Below, one piece after another: positions 37,383-46,058 of a stretch of 64,000 nt of DNA (positions are counted from its first letter, which is position 1; every line of letters starts with the position of its first letter). The notes under the pieces were generated by a model, which saw only the letters and a list, made by a program, of their open reading frames with translations, did not search any database and was not told the DNA's origin. The DNA is taken from contig JABLXX010000004.1 of assembly GCA_013177825.1 (NCBI GenBank), forward strand, positions 165,990 through 229,989, given 5' to 3'. Source of the stretch: Syntrophaceae bacterium (GTDB lineage Bacteria; Desulfobacterota; Syntrophia; Syntrophales; PHBD01). The position numbers were made by a program, and so were the translations under genes.

Positions 37383-38255
37383 TCAGATAACCTTGTTGAG
37401 AGAATATTCGATGATCCCCTCCGCCCCGGCTTCCTTGAGAAGCGGGATCAGGTCCCGGACGATACCGGCATCCACGATCGTTTCCACGGCATGCCATTCC
37501 TCGGAGAACAGGCTCGAAATAGTGGGGGCCTTGAGGGACGGGAGAAGCAGGACCACCCGTCCCAGGTTCTCCTTGGAGACGTTCAGCTTGAGTCCCACCT
37601 TTCCCATGGCCATCAGCGATCCCACGAGAAGAGTCCGGATCTGCTCGATTTTCTGACGCTTCCATGGATCTTCCCAGGCCTTGCGGTTGGCCACGAGCTG
37701 GGTGTTGGTCTTCATCATCTCTTCGACGATCCGGAGCTTGTTGGCCCGCAGGGTCGAACCCGTCTCCGTCACTTCCACGATGGCGTCCACGAGACCCTCC
37801 GCCACTTTCGCTTCCGTGGCACCCCAGGAGAATTCGACGTGAACGCTGATATTCCGCTCCTGAAAATATTTCCTCGTGAAATTGACCAGTTCCGTTGAGA
37901 TATGTTTCCCTTCCAGATCCCCAAGGGCCTTTACAGGGGAATCCTCCCGGACGACGAGGACCCATTTGGCCTGGCGGGCCGTGACTTTGGAATAGACAAG
38001 GTTTTCCACGACGAAGACATCCGATTCGTTCTCAAGGATCCAGTCCCGGCCGGTGAGGCCTAGGTCGAGGACCCCGCCTTCCACATAGCGGGACATCTCT
38101 TGGGCCCGGACCAGGGAACAGGCGATCTCGTCATCGTCGATGTCGGGAAAATAGCTGCGGTTGTCATAGGTGATCCGCCATCCCGCCTTCCGGAACAGAT
38201 CGACCGTGCTCGTTTCCAGGCTTCCTTTCGGGATTCCTAGTTTCAGCGTCCTCAT
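37383..38255 (-). CDS. hisG: ATP phosphoribosyltransferase, long form
   Basis: 290 residues: a long, regulatory-domain-containing HisG, so HisZ is not needed. It joins ATP and PRPP, the first step of histidine synthesis, and is the point of feedback inhibition. [14 protein letters not shown] at the N-terminus and [20 protein letters not shown] near 156-175 (PRPP-binding loop) are typical. The C-terminal roughly 75 residues form the ACT-like regulatory domain. It overlaps hisI by four bases, so translation is coupled. Confidence 0.95.
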   Translation of the reverse strand: MRTLKLGIPKGSLETSTVDLFRKAGWRITYDNRSYFPDIDDDEIACSLVRAQEMSRYVEGGVLDLGLTGRDWILENESDVFVVENLVYSKVTARQAKWVLVVREDSPVKALGDLEGKHISTELVNFTRKYFQERNISVHVEFSWGATEAKVAEGLVDAIVEVTETGSTLRANKLRIVEEMMKTNTQLVANRKAWEDPWKRQKIEQIRTLLVGSLMAMGKVGLKLNVSKENLGRVVLLLPSLKAPTISSLFSEEWHAVETIVDAGIVRDLIPLLKEAGAEGIIEYSLNKVI

Positions 38256-38644
38256 CGATAGACCTCTTCCGGATCGAACACGCGTTCCCCGACGATTTCT
38301 TCGCCGTCCCGGGAGATGCGGCGGTAGAAGCAGGATCGGTAACCCGTGTGACAGGCCGCTCCCCCTGCCTGGTCGACCTTCAGCAGGACCGTATCATTGT
38401 CGCAGTCGATGAACACCGCATGGACTTTCTGTACGTGGCCGGATGTCTCCCCCTTCACCCACAGGGCGTTCCGGGACCGACTCCAATATGTGGCGATGCC
38501 CGTCTCCATGGTCTTCTGCCAGGCCAGGCGGTTCATGTAGGCCATCATCAACACCTCACCGGTAGCCGCATCCTGAACCACCGCCGGGATCAATCCCTGG
38601 CCTTTATCGAAATCGGGCTCTGTCACCGGGAACCTCCAATCCAT
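38252..38644 (-). CDS. hisI: Phosphoribosyl-AMP cyclohydrolase
   Basis: 130 residues, the monofunctional cyclohydrolase of histidine synthesis; the pyrophosphohydrolase (hisE) domain is not fused. The zinc and Mg residues are in [17 protein letters not shown] near 54-70, [13 protein letters not shown] with C80-D-x-D and [11 protein letters not shown] near 97-107. It is the first gene of this visible his run, with a promoter region of about 190 bases shared divergently with dksA. Confidence 0.95.
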   Translation of the reverse strand: MDWRFPVTEPDFDKGQGLIPAVVQDAATGEVLMMAYMNRLAWQKTMETGIATYWSRSRNALWVKGETSGHVQKVHAVFIDCDNDTVLLKVDQAGGAACHTGYRSCFYRRISRDGEEIVGERVFDPEEVYR

Positions 38645-38768
38645 TCACGAGCATGTTTCAATAAAGTATTTACACCTAATCGAATTGCATTCGTTCAGCA
38701 AGTATTTTTTTCTCAACAGCGTTGTCTTGCCAGCAAAATGCGATGACACTGTCATCCCGTTTTTTTTC

Positions 38769-38797
38769 TTTACAAAGAAACACTGTTTATGTATGAC
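38769..38797 (+). promoter_or_regulatory. Probable sigma-70-type promoter of dksA
   Basis: TTTACA (38769-38774), a 17-base spacer, then TATGAC (38792-38797), with an AT-rich upstream stretch. It lies about 40 bases before the dksA ATG. The -10 box is imperfect, so the call is tentative. Confidence 0.5.
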
Positions 38798-38837
38798 GGA
38801 TTCCCCTTTTGGGTTCCATTAGCGTGAGGTGCTGCCA

Positions 38838-39209
38838 ATGTCTTCCCTGAAGCCGGATAAACTGCTTTATTTCAGGAACCTGTTAATCGCAAAAATCAGC
38901 GAGCTTCTCAACGAAGCGGAGAAGACGGTTTCTGAAATGACCGACGGCAAGGAAAACTATCCCGATCCAACAGATAGGGCTTCCCTGGAAGCGGACCGGA
39001 ATTTTGAATTACGAATCCGGGACCGAGAACGGAAGCTCATCGCCAAGATGCAGGAAGCCATCAAACGGATCGATGACGGCACGTACGGCATCTGCGAGAT
39101 GTGCGGGAATCCCATCTCCGAAAAACGCCTTCAGGCTAGGCCGGTCACGACCTCCTGCATCGACTGCAAGACGAAACAGGAAAGACTCGAAAAGCTCAAG
39201 GGCGAGTAA
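38838..39209 (+). CDS. dksA: RNA polymerase-binding transcription factor DksA
   Basis: 123 residues from the ATG at 38838. A coiled coil has tip residues that match functional DksA: DPTDRAS holds the two Asp and the Ala that act in the polymerase secondary channel. A C-terminal zinc finger (CEMC...CIDC) follows. With ppGpp it represses stable-RNA promoters and activates some amino-acid promoters. It is divergent from the his genes, which it might be expected to influence, but no link is shown by sequence. The start was chosen over a GTG three codons upstream. Confidence 0.93.
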   Translation: MSSLKPDKLLYFRNLLIAKISELLNEAEKTVSEMTDGKENYPDPTDRASLEADRNFELRIRDRERKLIAKMQEAIKRIDDGTYGICEMCGNPISEKRLQARPVTTSCIDCKTKQERLEKLKGE

Positions 39210-39363
39210 TTTCTGAATCGTACAACCGATCGGAAAAGTGCCCCGGGTGCCCGGAACGATCCGGCTGCATGAAGGGGCTTCGAGTCGGAGCCCTTGTGCC
39301 GTTTTTCTCTCCCAGATCCTGTCTCCGAAGTCCCGCCAGGGATTTCGCCTCCGGGAACGAACC

Positions 39364-41787
39364 ATGTCCTTTGTTCAGGTGGCCCTCAACGTTCCAGCCC
39401 GGCAGACGTTTACGTACAGGCTGCCGGAAGGAATGGACGCCTCCGTCGCTGTGGGCAAGCGCGTTCTGGTCCCCCTGGGGCGCAGAAGGCAGACGGGCTA
39501 CGTGGTGGGGATCCTGAAGGATCCAGATTGCGAGTCCCCCAGGGATGTCCTGGAGATCCTGGACGATGCCCCCCTCTTCTCCAGGGAAGAATTCCTTTTT
39601 TATTCCTGGGTTGCCGATTATTACCTGTATCCCGTCGGGAGGGCGCTGGGGGAGATTCTGCCCGGCAGCATCCCCGCCCGGGATCAGACCCGGGTGTCCC
39701 TCAACCGCGGTTCCATTCCCACAGAAGCTGGATCGTTTACTCCCCTTCAGGAACGAATCATGGCCGTCCTCCGGGAGCGGCCCCGGGGCCTTTCGCTCCG
39801 TCAGTTGAAGGCGCTGCTCAAAACAAGGGAGATATCGGGGACGCTGGAAGGACTGGCGGAGCGCCGGTGGATCCGGCTGGCCGATGAGGGCGGCCGGGGA
39901 CCGGAGATTCGCCTCAAGGCGGAGCGGGTGGTTTCCATGGCAGTGGAGAATCCGGAAGGGCTAACTTCCCGGCAGGAGGAGGTCGTTCGTGTCCTGAGGC
40001 GCCTCGGCACCGTACCCACAGCGGAATTTTCCCGGATTCTCCCGGGAAGTGCGGCCATTCTTACCACTTTGAAGAAGAAGGGAATCGTTCTCTTCGAGCG
40101 CAGGCCGCTCGTCAGCCTGCCGGGACTCGTTCCCGTCGTCGATGATCCGCGGACAGGGCTGACGCTCAATCCGGACCAGGTGAATGCCCTGGAAGCCGTC
40201 CGATTGGGGCTTTCCCGGGAGGCCTCACCGGTTATCCTGCTCCACGGCGTGACCGGAAGCGGAAAGACGGAAGTTTACCTGCGGGCCGCGTCGGAAGTGC
40301 TCGAAAGGGGCGGCAGTGTCCTTTTTCTCGTGCCGGAGATTGCCCTGACCCCGCAGCTCTTGAACCGGGTGGCCGGCGTCTTCGATGCCACCCGGATCGC
40401 CGTTCTCCACAGCGGGATCTCCCGGGCCGACCGGTATTCCCAGTGGCGGCGCATCCAGCGGGGGGAGGCGGATGTTGTGGTGGGTGCCCGTTCCGCCCTG
40501 TTCGCTCCCCTGAAAAACCTGAAACTCATCATCGTGGACGAGGAGCACGATCCTTCCTACAAGCAGGACGAACGCCTGTGCTACTCCGCCCGGGACATGG
40601 CCGTCGTCCGGGGGAAGCTGGCCTCCGCCACGGTGATTCTGGGATCCGCAACCCCTTCCGTCCAGACGTACTTCAACGCCGAGTCGGGACGTTATCTGCG
40701 CAGGTCCCTCCCCTTCCGGGTGGAGGACCGGGACCTGCCGGTCGTGGAGATCGTGGACATGAGGGTCGAGGGATTGAGGGCCGGTGAATTGCCGATTCTC
40801 TCCTACACCCTGCGGAACGCCCTGACAGACAACCTCGCCGCACGGGGGCAGGCCCTGATCTTCCTGAACCGGCGCGGTTTTCACACGCACCTGTTCTGTG
40901 CCTCCTGCGGACATGTTTTCACCTGCCGGAACTGCAGTCTCTCGCTGATCTCCCACGCCCGGGCGGGGGTTCTGCGCTGCCATGCCTGCGATTTCTCCAT
41001 GCCGGCGCCCGCCGCCTGTCCGGCCTGCGGCAGTCCGGGACTCGTTCGCCACGGACTTGGAACGGAGCGGGTCGAGGAGGCCGTAAGGACACTGCTCCCG
41101 CAGGCGCGGGTGGGGCGGATGGACAGCGATACGACGGCCAGGAAAGGCGCTTCCGCCGACATCCTTCGACGCCTCCTGCGCGGAGAGATCGATATCCTCG
41201 TGGGAACCCAGATGATCACCAAGGGACATGACATTCCGGGCATCACCCTCGTGGGGGTCGTCTCCGCCGATACGAGCCTCCATACGGCCGATTTCCGCGC
41301 CGCCGAGCGGACGTTTCAGCTCCTTACCCAGGTTTCCGGCCGCAGCGGCCGCGGCGATACACCCGGCCGGGTGGTCATCCAGACATACAACCCGGAGCAT
41401 TATGCGGTCCGGCATGCCCGGGGCCACGATTTCGAGGCCTTCTACCGGGATGAGATTCCCCAGCGGCAGGCCCTGTCTTATCCGCCTTTCACCCGTTTGG
41501 CCCAGGTAAGGATCTCGGGGCTGGATTCCCGGAAGACCCGGGAGGGAGCCGGGGCCGCGGCCTCCTTTGCTTCCCGCTTTGTTGCCGGACAGGGACTGGC
41601 CGCCAGGGTTGAAGTCCTGGGACCCGCGGAGGCCCCCGTCGCCCGGGTCAAAAACCGCCATCGCTGGCAGATCCTGCTGAAGGGTAAGGACAGCCGAGCC
41701 CTGCACGCCGTTGCGGAGACCCTGCTGGTTCAGCGTTTTCCGGGTGTTGAGATCAAGATAGACGTGGATCCCATGGATTTCCTGTAG
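39364..41787 (+). CDS. priA: Primosomal protein N' (replication-restart helicase PriA)
   Basis: 807 residues from the ATG at 39364, whose product begins MSFVQVALNVPARQTFTYRLP. It reloads the replisome at broken forks. The helicase core has Walker A in HGVTGSGKTEVYL near 298-310 and DEAH-type box VDEEHDPSY near 392-400. A cluster of four CxxC pairs (CASCGHVFTCRNC, then CHAC, CPAC) near 515-560 forms the zinc domains between the helicase lobes. An in-frame extension to 39238 lacks family resemblance. The 154-base gap from dksA holds nothing recognisable. Confidence 0.96.
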   Translation: MSFVQVALNVPARQTFTYRLPEGMDASVAVGKRVLVPLGRRRQTGYVVGILKDPDCESPRDVLEILDDAPLFSREEFLFYSWVADYYLYPVGRALGEILPGSIPARDQTRVSLNRGSIPTEAGSFTPLQERIMAVLRERPRGLSLRQLKALLKTREISGTLEGLAERRWIRLADEGGRGPEIRLKAERVVSMAVENPEGLTSRQEEVVRVLRRLGTVPTAEFSRILPGSAAILTTLKKKGIVLFERRPLVSLPGLVPVVDDPRTGLTLNPDQVNALEAVRLGLSREASPVILLHGVTGSGKTEVYLRAASEVLERGGSVLFLVPEIALTPQLLNRVAGVFDATRIAVLHSGISRADRYSQWRRIQRGEADVVVGARSALFAPLKNLKLIIVDEEHDPSYKQDERLCYSARDMAVVRGKLASATVILGSATPSVQTYFNAESGRYLRRSLPFRVEDRDLPVVEIVDMRVEGLRAGELPILSYTLRNALTDNLAARGQALIFLNRRGFHTHLFCASCGHVFTCRNCSLSLISHARAGVLRCHACDFSMPAPAACPACGSPGLVRHGLGTERVEEAVRTLLPQARVGRMDSDTTARKGASADILRRLLRGEIDILVGTQMITKGHDIPGITLVGVVSADTSLHTADFRAAERTFQLLTQVSGRSGRGDTPGRVVIQTYNPEHYAVRHARGHDFEAFYRDEIPQRQALSYPPFTRLAQVRISGLDSRKTREGAGAAASFASRFVAGQGLAARVEVLGPAEAPVARVKNRHRWQILLKGKDSRALHAVAETLLVQRFPGVEIKIDVDPMDFL

Positions 41788-41903
41788 TTGCCGGGGGCCG
41801 GTTTTCCCTTGACCGTCGGGGTCCGAGCAAGTAATTTGACCTTTCAGCCTGCCGTGCCGGCCGGGGCGAAGACGCGAGACCGCAGATGGGAGGAGCAGAT
41901 GTG

Positions 41904-42554
41904 ATGAAGATTCCCGGACGATTCGTGATCGCAGCCGCGATCATCTTCCTCCTGGCCGGCACGGCCGGGGCCGAGGAGAAGAAATCGATTCCCCTGATCA
42001 AGCCCCAGATGGACAGCGGACGGCTGCTCATGCATGTCCTGAAGGAGCGCCGGTCTTCCCGGTCCTTCAGCAAGGCCAAGCTCCCCATCCGCGTTCTTTC
42101 CAACCTCCTGTGGGCCGCCAATGGCGTCAACCGCCCGGCCACGGGGAGCCGAACGGTCCCGTCGGCCAGGAACATGCAGGAAGTGGACGTGTACGTGGCG
42201 CTTCCCCGTGGACTTTATATATACGATGGGACGAATCACCTCCTGAGCTTCGTCTCGGGACAGGACATCCGGGCCCTCACGGGCACCCAGCCTTATGTGA
42301 AAGACGCCGCTGTAAACCTCGTCTTCGTGTCCGACGGCCGGAAAATGGAAGGAGTGGCATCGGAGGAGCGCGACGCCCTTTCCTCCGTCACGGCCGGTGC
42401 CATGGCCCAGAACGTCTATCTGTACTGTGCCTCCGAGGGCCTGGCCACCGTTGTCAGGGCCTCCATCGATCGCCCCGCCCTGGCGGCCGCCATGGGACTC
42501 CGGCCGGACCAGAAGATCCTGCTTGCTCAATCCGTCGGATATCCTAAAAAATAA
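41904..42554 (+). CDS. Exported SagB/nitroreductase-family flavoprotein
   Basis: 216 residues from the ATG at 41904 with GGAGGAG upstream. The first about 24 residues are a signal peptide or anchor (MKIPGRFVIAAAIIFLLAGTAGAEE). The mature part has nitroreductase-fold features: MHVLKERRSSRSFSKAKLPIRVLSNLLWAANGVNR (FMN phosphate region), TVPSARNMQEVDVYV, and C-terminal AMAQNVYLYCASEGLATVV. Such enzymes are usually cytoplasmic and FMN-dependent, so a secreted form is noteworthy. No substrate can be assigned. It precedes an exported metallopeptidase-like gene. Confidence 0.82.
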   Translation: MKIPGRFVIAAAIIFLLAGTAGAEEKKSIPLIKPQMDSGRLLMHVLKERRSSRSFSKAKLPIRVLSNLLWAANGVNRPATGSRTVPSARNMQEVDVYVALPRGLYIYDGTNHLLSFVSGQDIRALTGTQPYVKDAAVNLVFVSDGRKMEGVASEERDALSSVTAGAMAQNVYLYCASEGLATVVRASIDRPALAAAMGLRPDQKILLAQSVGYPKK

Positions 42555-42615
42555 TCCTCCGTCCGCGGGAGTTTGTCCGCCGGCAAATCAGCGGGTGCCC
42601 CGGGAGTATCTTGCC

Positions 42616-43680
42616 ATGAACCGGTCAAACCTGATTCTCTGCCAGTCTTTGGCCGTCTTCCTGATCCTGCTGGTGTCATTCCCGGCCTTCGCACTGTCCT
42701 GTGCGGACTCCGATCAGATTTGCCTGCGCAGGGCGGTGGAGGGGCATGCCGTCCGCCGGATTGCGTTCTGGAAGCCCTTCATGAAGGGTACATCGAAAGA
42801 CCGGATCCGACGGGCGCCGGCGGATCTCATCGACTACCTCGTCCTGGACAACCGGCTGAACGGGTTTGCGGAAACACCCGTACCGGTCGACCTGTCCCCT
42901 GGGTTCGCCGCTGATCTGGAGGCGGCCCTGGAGGCGTTGCCTCCTGTCGTCCATACCCTCATGGAGCCGAAGCTGGCCGGCATTTTCATCGTCCGGAACC
43001 TTGGCGGCACAGGTTATATGGAGGCCGTTCTCGATGAGCGCGAGACCCCGGCGGCTGGCTTCATCGTGCTGGATGAGGCCGTCCTGGGGAAAACGGCCAA
43101 TGCCTGGTTTACCTGGAGAGAAGGCACGCCGTTCCGGTCCGATCAGCAGTTCCGCCTGGAAGGGGTGATCGAGAACCCGGCCGACGACAACCGGAAGAAC
43201 GCCATTCAGTTCATTCTGCTCCATGAGATTGGCCATCTCCTGTCCGTGGGCGAATGGTTTCATCCCTTCTGGTTTGAGGGTCCGGCCGCTGCCGGAAATG
43301 AGGGCGACTATCCCTTCCTGGACCTCTCCTGGACGGTTTCCCCCGACGGCAAAACGTTTTTGTCCCGTTACGAGCATATCTTTCCCTGCCGGAAGGATAT
43401 CGTTTTTTACGGCAGGCCGAAACTGGATGGAGCGGCCCTTCCGGATGTCTATGGGAAACTCGCGGCCACGAACTTTGTTACCCTCTATGGCGCAACGAAC
43501 CCCTACGACGATTTCGCCGAGGCGTTCGCCACTTATGTCCACACCGTCATGATGAAGAAACCCTATGAGATCCGAGTCCTGAAAGGGAGAGAGGTCCAGT
43601 CGGTATTTCGCTCCTGCTGGGGTGAGGAGCGCTGCGAGGCAAAGCAGCGGATTCTCGCCGGGTGGCTCCGGCGGAACTGA
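42616..43680 (+). CDS. Putative secreted zinc metallopeptidase (HExxH)
   Basis: 354 residues from the ATG at 42616. A signal peptide runs to about residue 28 (FPAFALSCADSD). The zincin signature HEIGH is at 203-207. A second acidic region DDFAEAFATYVH near 298-309, with Glu at 302, could provide the third ligand, as in gluzincins. Cys residues near 29, 36 and 258 may form disulfides. I do not recognise a named peptidase family. It may be a lysostaphin-unrelated, periplasmic or secreted protease acting on the nitroreductase neighbour or on the envelope; both are inference. Confidence 0.7.
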   Translation: MNRSNLILCQSLAVFLILLVSFPAFALSCADSDQICLRRAVEGHAVRRIAFWKPFMKGTSKDRIRRAPADLIDYLVLDNRLNGFAETPVPVDLSPGFAADLEAALEALPPVVHTLMEPKLAGIFIVRNLGGTGYMEAVLDERETPAAGFIVLDEAVLGKTANAWFTWREGTPFRSDQQFRLEGVIENPADDNRKNAIQFILLHEIGHLLSVGEWFHPFWFEGPAAAGNEGDYPFLDLSWTVSPDGKTFLSRYEHIFPCRKDIVFYGRPKLDGAALPDVYGKLAATNFVTLYGATNPYDDFAEAFATYVHTVMMKKPYEIRVLKGREVQSVFRSCWGEERCEAKQRILAGWLRRN

Positions 43681-43698
43681 CGGGGAAATCCCCGTTGT

Positions 43699-44325
43699 AT
43701 GGCGTCCGAAGAAGCGCGGGCCCCGGCATCAGGCCTGGAACGGCTCATCCAACGGAGGCGCATGTTCGATCATTTCAACGGGATCGCCTTTGCCTACGAC
43801 CGGCTTCTGGGAACGCCGGACGTCGAACGGTTCAGGAGACTGCTCAGGCTCCCCGCGGCAGGATGGCTGCTGGACGCCGGGGGAGGGACGGGGCGCGTCT
43901 CTTTCCATCTGCGGCCCTGGACCGGTGGCGTCGTGGTGAGCGACCTGTCACGGGAAATGCTGAAACGGGCCGCGAAGAAGAAGGCCATCCATCCCGTGAG
44001 AGCCCATGCCGAGCGGCTTCCCTTCCGGGACGGCACTTTCGATCGCATCATGGTGGTTGACGCCCTTCACCATTTCTGCGATTCCGGGGAGGCCGTCGCC
44101 GACCTGCTCCGGGTTCTCCGTCCCGGTGGCCGCCTCCTCATTGAGGAGCCGGACCTGCGGCTTCCCGCCGTGAAAGTCGTGGCGGTTCTGGAAAAACTGT
44201 TCCTGATGCGGAGCCGCTTCGAGACGCCGGAGGCGATCCGGGAGCGGATCGAGGCCCACGGCCTGGCGGCGGCCATCGAGCGGGGAGGGGGGTTCAGGGC
44301 CTGGGTTTGGGCTGACAAGCTGTAA
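43699..44325 (+). CDS. Class I SAM-dependent methyltransferase
   Basis: 208 residues. The SAM-binding glycine motif is LLDAGGGTGRVSF near 55-67, followed by VVSDLSREMLKRA (motif I Asp), RIMVVDALHHF and the LRVLRPGGRLLIEEPD loop. This is the UbiE/Coq5-type methyltransferase layout. The substrate is unknown; no quinone biosynthetic gene is nearby. It starts 18 bases after the metallopeptidase stop. Confidence 0.85.
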   Translation: MASEEARAPASGLERLIQRRRMFDHFNGIAFAYDRLLGTPDVERFRRLLRLPAAGWLLDAGGGTGRVSFHLRPWTGGVVVSDLSREMLKRAAKKKAIHPVRAHAERLPFRDGTFDRIMVVDALHHFCDSGEAVADLLRVLRPGGRLLIEEPDLRLPAVKVVAVLEKLFLMRSRFETPEAIRERIEAHGLAAAIERGGGFRAWVWADKL

Positions 44326-44331
44326 AGACGG

Positions 44332-44454
44332 AAGGCTGTTGAAAAAGGGCGTCTGCTGCGTTGCCCTCATCCCGACCCGCTCGACGTACGAAAGAATACG
44401 ACTCGCGGCATGGGATTTCGGGCGCCTTGCATTCAACCCTTTTTGAACAGCCTT
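44332..44454. repeat. MITE-like 123-base intergenic element with 18-base terminal inverted repeats
   Basis: The left end AAGGCTGTTGAAAAAGGG (44332-44349) and right end CCCTTTTTGAACAGCCTT (44437-44454) are inverted repeats differing at one base. The interior has its own TCGACGTACGA palindromic core. The element starts seven bases after the methyltransferase stop. The end motif recurs at 48869-48883 and, shorter, at 34364-34375, each just past a stop codon. A mobile miniature element or a structured intergenic repeat are the main readings. Confidence 0.75.
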
Positions 44455-44561
44455 CGGATGGTGGTCTGAGCAGGCAGTTTCCGCTCCTTTTGAAACCCCC
44501 GGCCGCGCTCCCGCGCGACGGAGCCGCAGAATCACGACGAGCAATGACATAAGGAGGTACA

Positions 44562-45227
44562 ATGCGATTTTCCGAAGACGTATACGTGTACGAGTGGACC
44601 GACTATTTCGACAACAACTGCAACAGCTTTTACCTCGGCGGCGAGGTCCGGGCGCTCATCGATCCCGGCCTGTCCCGCTATGTTCCACAGCTCCTGGAGC
44701 AGATGCGCCTGGACGGGATCGATCCCGACGACATTCGCTACGTCATCAACACCCACTCCCACCCGGACCATTTCGAAGGATCGTCCTTTTTCTCCGGCTC
44801 CGACGTGAAGGTCGCCCTCCACCAAAAGGAGATCGAATTCCTGAACGGTCCCGGTGGGCAGCTCTATTCGCTCTTCGGGATGCCGCGGCCCCGGATCGCC
44901 GTCAATCTGCCGCTGGATGGCGAGGAACTGGTCCTGGGCGGGGAAACATTCCGGGTTCTCCTCCTGCCGGGACACTCGCCCGGATCCATCGGCCTCTACA
45001 GTCCCGGACGCAAGGTCGTCTTCTGCGGCGACGTGATTTTCGAGCAGAACGTCGGGCGGACGGACTTTCCCGGCGGCGACGGCTCCCTGCTGAAGAAGAG
45101 CATCCGGTCCCTGGCGGAACTGGAGCTGGAGGCCCTCCTGCCCGGGCACATGGGCATCGTGGACGGGGCGGAGGCGGTCAAGCGGAACTTTGAGATCGTG
45201 ATCCGGAACGTGTTCCCGTATATTTGA
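44562..45227 (+). CDS. Metallo-beta-lactamase-fold hydrolase
   Basis: 221 residues. The metal-binding motif THSHPDH at 64-70 and a following LLPGHSPGSI near 126-135, VFCGDVIF and LLPGHMG near 190 supply the His/Asp ligands of the fold. The compact length matches glyoxalase II-like or sulfur-dioxygenase-like proteins without extra domains. The substrate is unknown. It has an AAGGAGGTACA ribosome site just before the ATG and stands alone on the plus strand. Confidence 0.88.
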   Translation: MRFSEDVYVYEWTDYFDNNCNSFYLGGEVRALIDPGLSRYVPQLLEQMRLDGIDPDDIRYVINTHSHPDHFEGSSFFSGSDVKVALHQKEIEFLNGPGGQLYSLFGMPRPRIAVNLPLDGEELVLGGETFRVLLLPGHSPGSIGLYSPGRKVVFCGDVIFEQNVGRTDFPGGDGSLLKKSIRSLAELELEALLPGHMGIVDGAEAVKRNFEIVIRNVFPYI

Positions 45228-45256
45228 GAAACCGGTCCTGCGGTTTCCGAAATCCC

Positions 45257-45715
45257 TTACCGCTCGGGCATCCCGGTCCTCCAGGAGGCGTCGAGGATCA
45301 TGTACGTGGCGAGGCCCTTTGCCACCAGGCTTCCCTCGTCGTCCCGGACGTCCACTTCCCCCAGGGCCGTCCGGCTGCCTTTGTGGGTGATGACGGCCTC
45401 CGCCGTGATGGCGCCCCGCTCGAAGGGCTTCAGGTAATTCAGTTTCATTTCGATTGTGGTGAATGTCTCCGAGCGATCCACCATCCCGATGAGGGCCATG
45501 GCGACGGCGGAATCCGCCGCGGAAAAGATGGCTCCCCCGTGGGCGATTCCCAGGGGGTGGACCAGTTTGCGGTCGAAGGCCAGGCGAACCCGGGCCCAGC
45601 CTTTCCTGACGTCCGTCAGTTCCAGCCCCAGGAGTTCCCAGTACGGCGAGGCGGTCTGCATCCTGCGGAGCAGGGTTTCCCGGAACGCCGGGGCCAGCTC
45701 TTCGTGTTTGTTCAT
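45257..45715 (-). CDS. PaaI-family hotdog thioesterase
   Basis: 152 residues from the ATG at 45715; an upstream in-frame extension to 45910 is not typical and was rejected. The hotdog-fold signature is HPLGIAHGGAIFSAADSAVAMAL near 53-75, where the HGG element lies near the thioesterase active site. The family hydrolyses acyl-CoA or aryl-CoA thioesters; in syntrophs this may recycle CoA from dead-end intermediates. It faces the copper genes on the opposite strand. Confidence 0.85.
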   Translation of the reverse strand: MNKHEELAPAFRETLLRRMQTASPYWELLGLELTDVRKGWARVRLAFDRKLVHPLGIAHGGAIFSAADSAVAMALIGMVDRSETFTTIEMKLNYLKPFERGAITAEAVITHKGSRTALGEVDVRDDEGSLVAKGLATYMILDASWRTGMPER

Positions 45716-45854
45716 CGTCAACCTCCCTGTGAAGTGCCATCCCTGTAGCAGACCGGTTTCCCCGTGAAAAGGGCAAAGCGCACGATCCCCCTTCTTTACA
45801 TCGGGATGCGGGAGGCCTATCTTTAAATCCGGACGCTTCTGAAAGGAGGAAGCC

Positions 45855-46052
45855 ATGAAGACGATTCGCATCGAAGGAATGAGTTGCCAGCATTGCGTCA
45901 TGGCCGTCACGAAGGCCTTGAGCGGCGTGGCGGGAGTCCGTAACGTGAAGGTGGATCTGGCCCGGGGTGAGGCGGCCTACGAGGAGGAGCGGCCCGTCAA
46001 TATTGAGCTGCTCCGCGAAGCCGTCCGGAAAGCCGGGTATAAAGCGGGGTAG
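45855..46052 (+). CDS. copZ: Copper chaperone, HMA domain (CopZ-like)
   Basis: 65 residues, a single heavy-metal-associated domain. GMSCQHC near 8-14 gives the Cu(I)-binding CxxC. It passes copper to the ATPase encoded six bases downstream. The ATG has AAAGGAGGAAGCC upstream. Metal specificity is inferred from its neighbour and from the motif. Confidence 0.9.
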   Translation: MKTIRIEGMSCQHCVMAVTKALSGVAGVRNVKVDLARGEAAYEEERPVNIELLREAVRKAGYKAG

Positions 46053-46058
46053 AATTTC

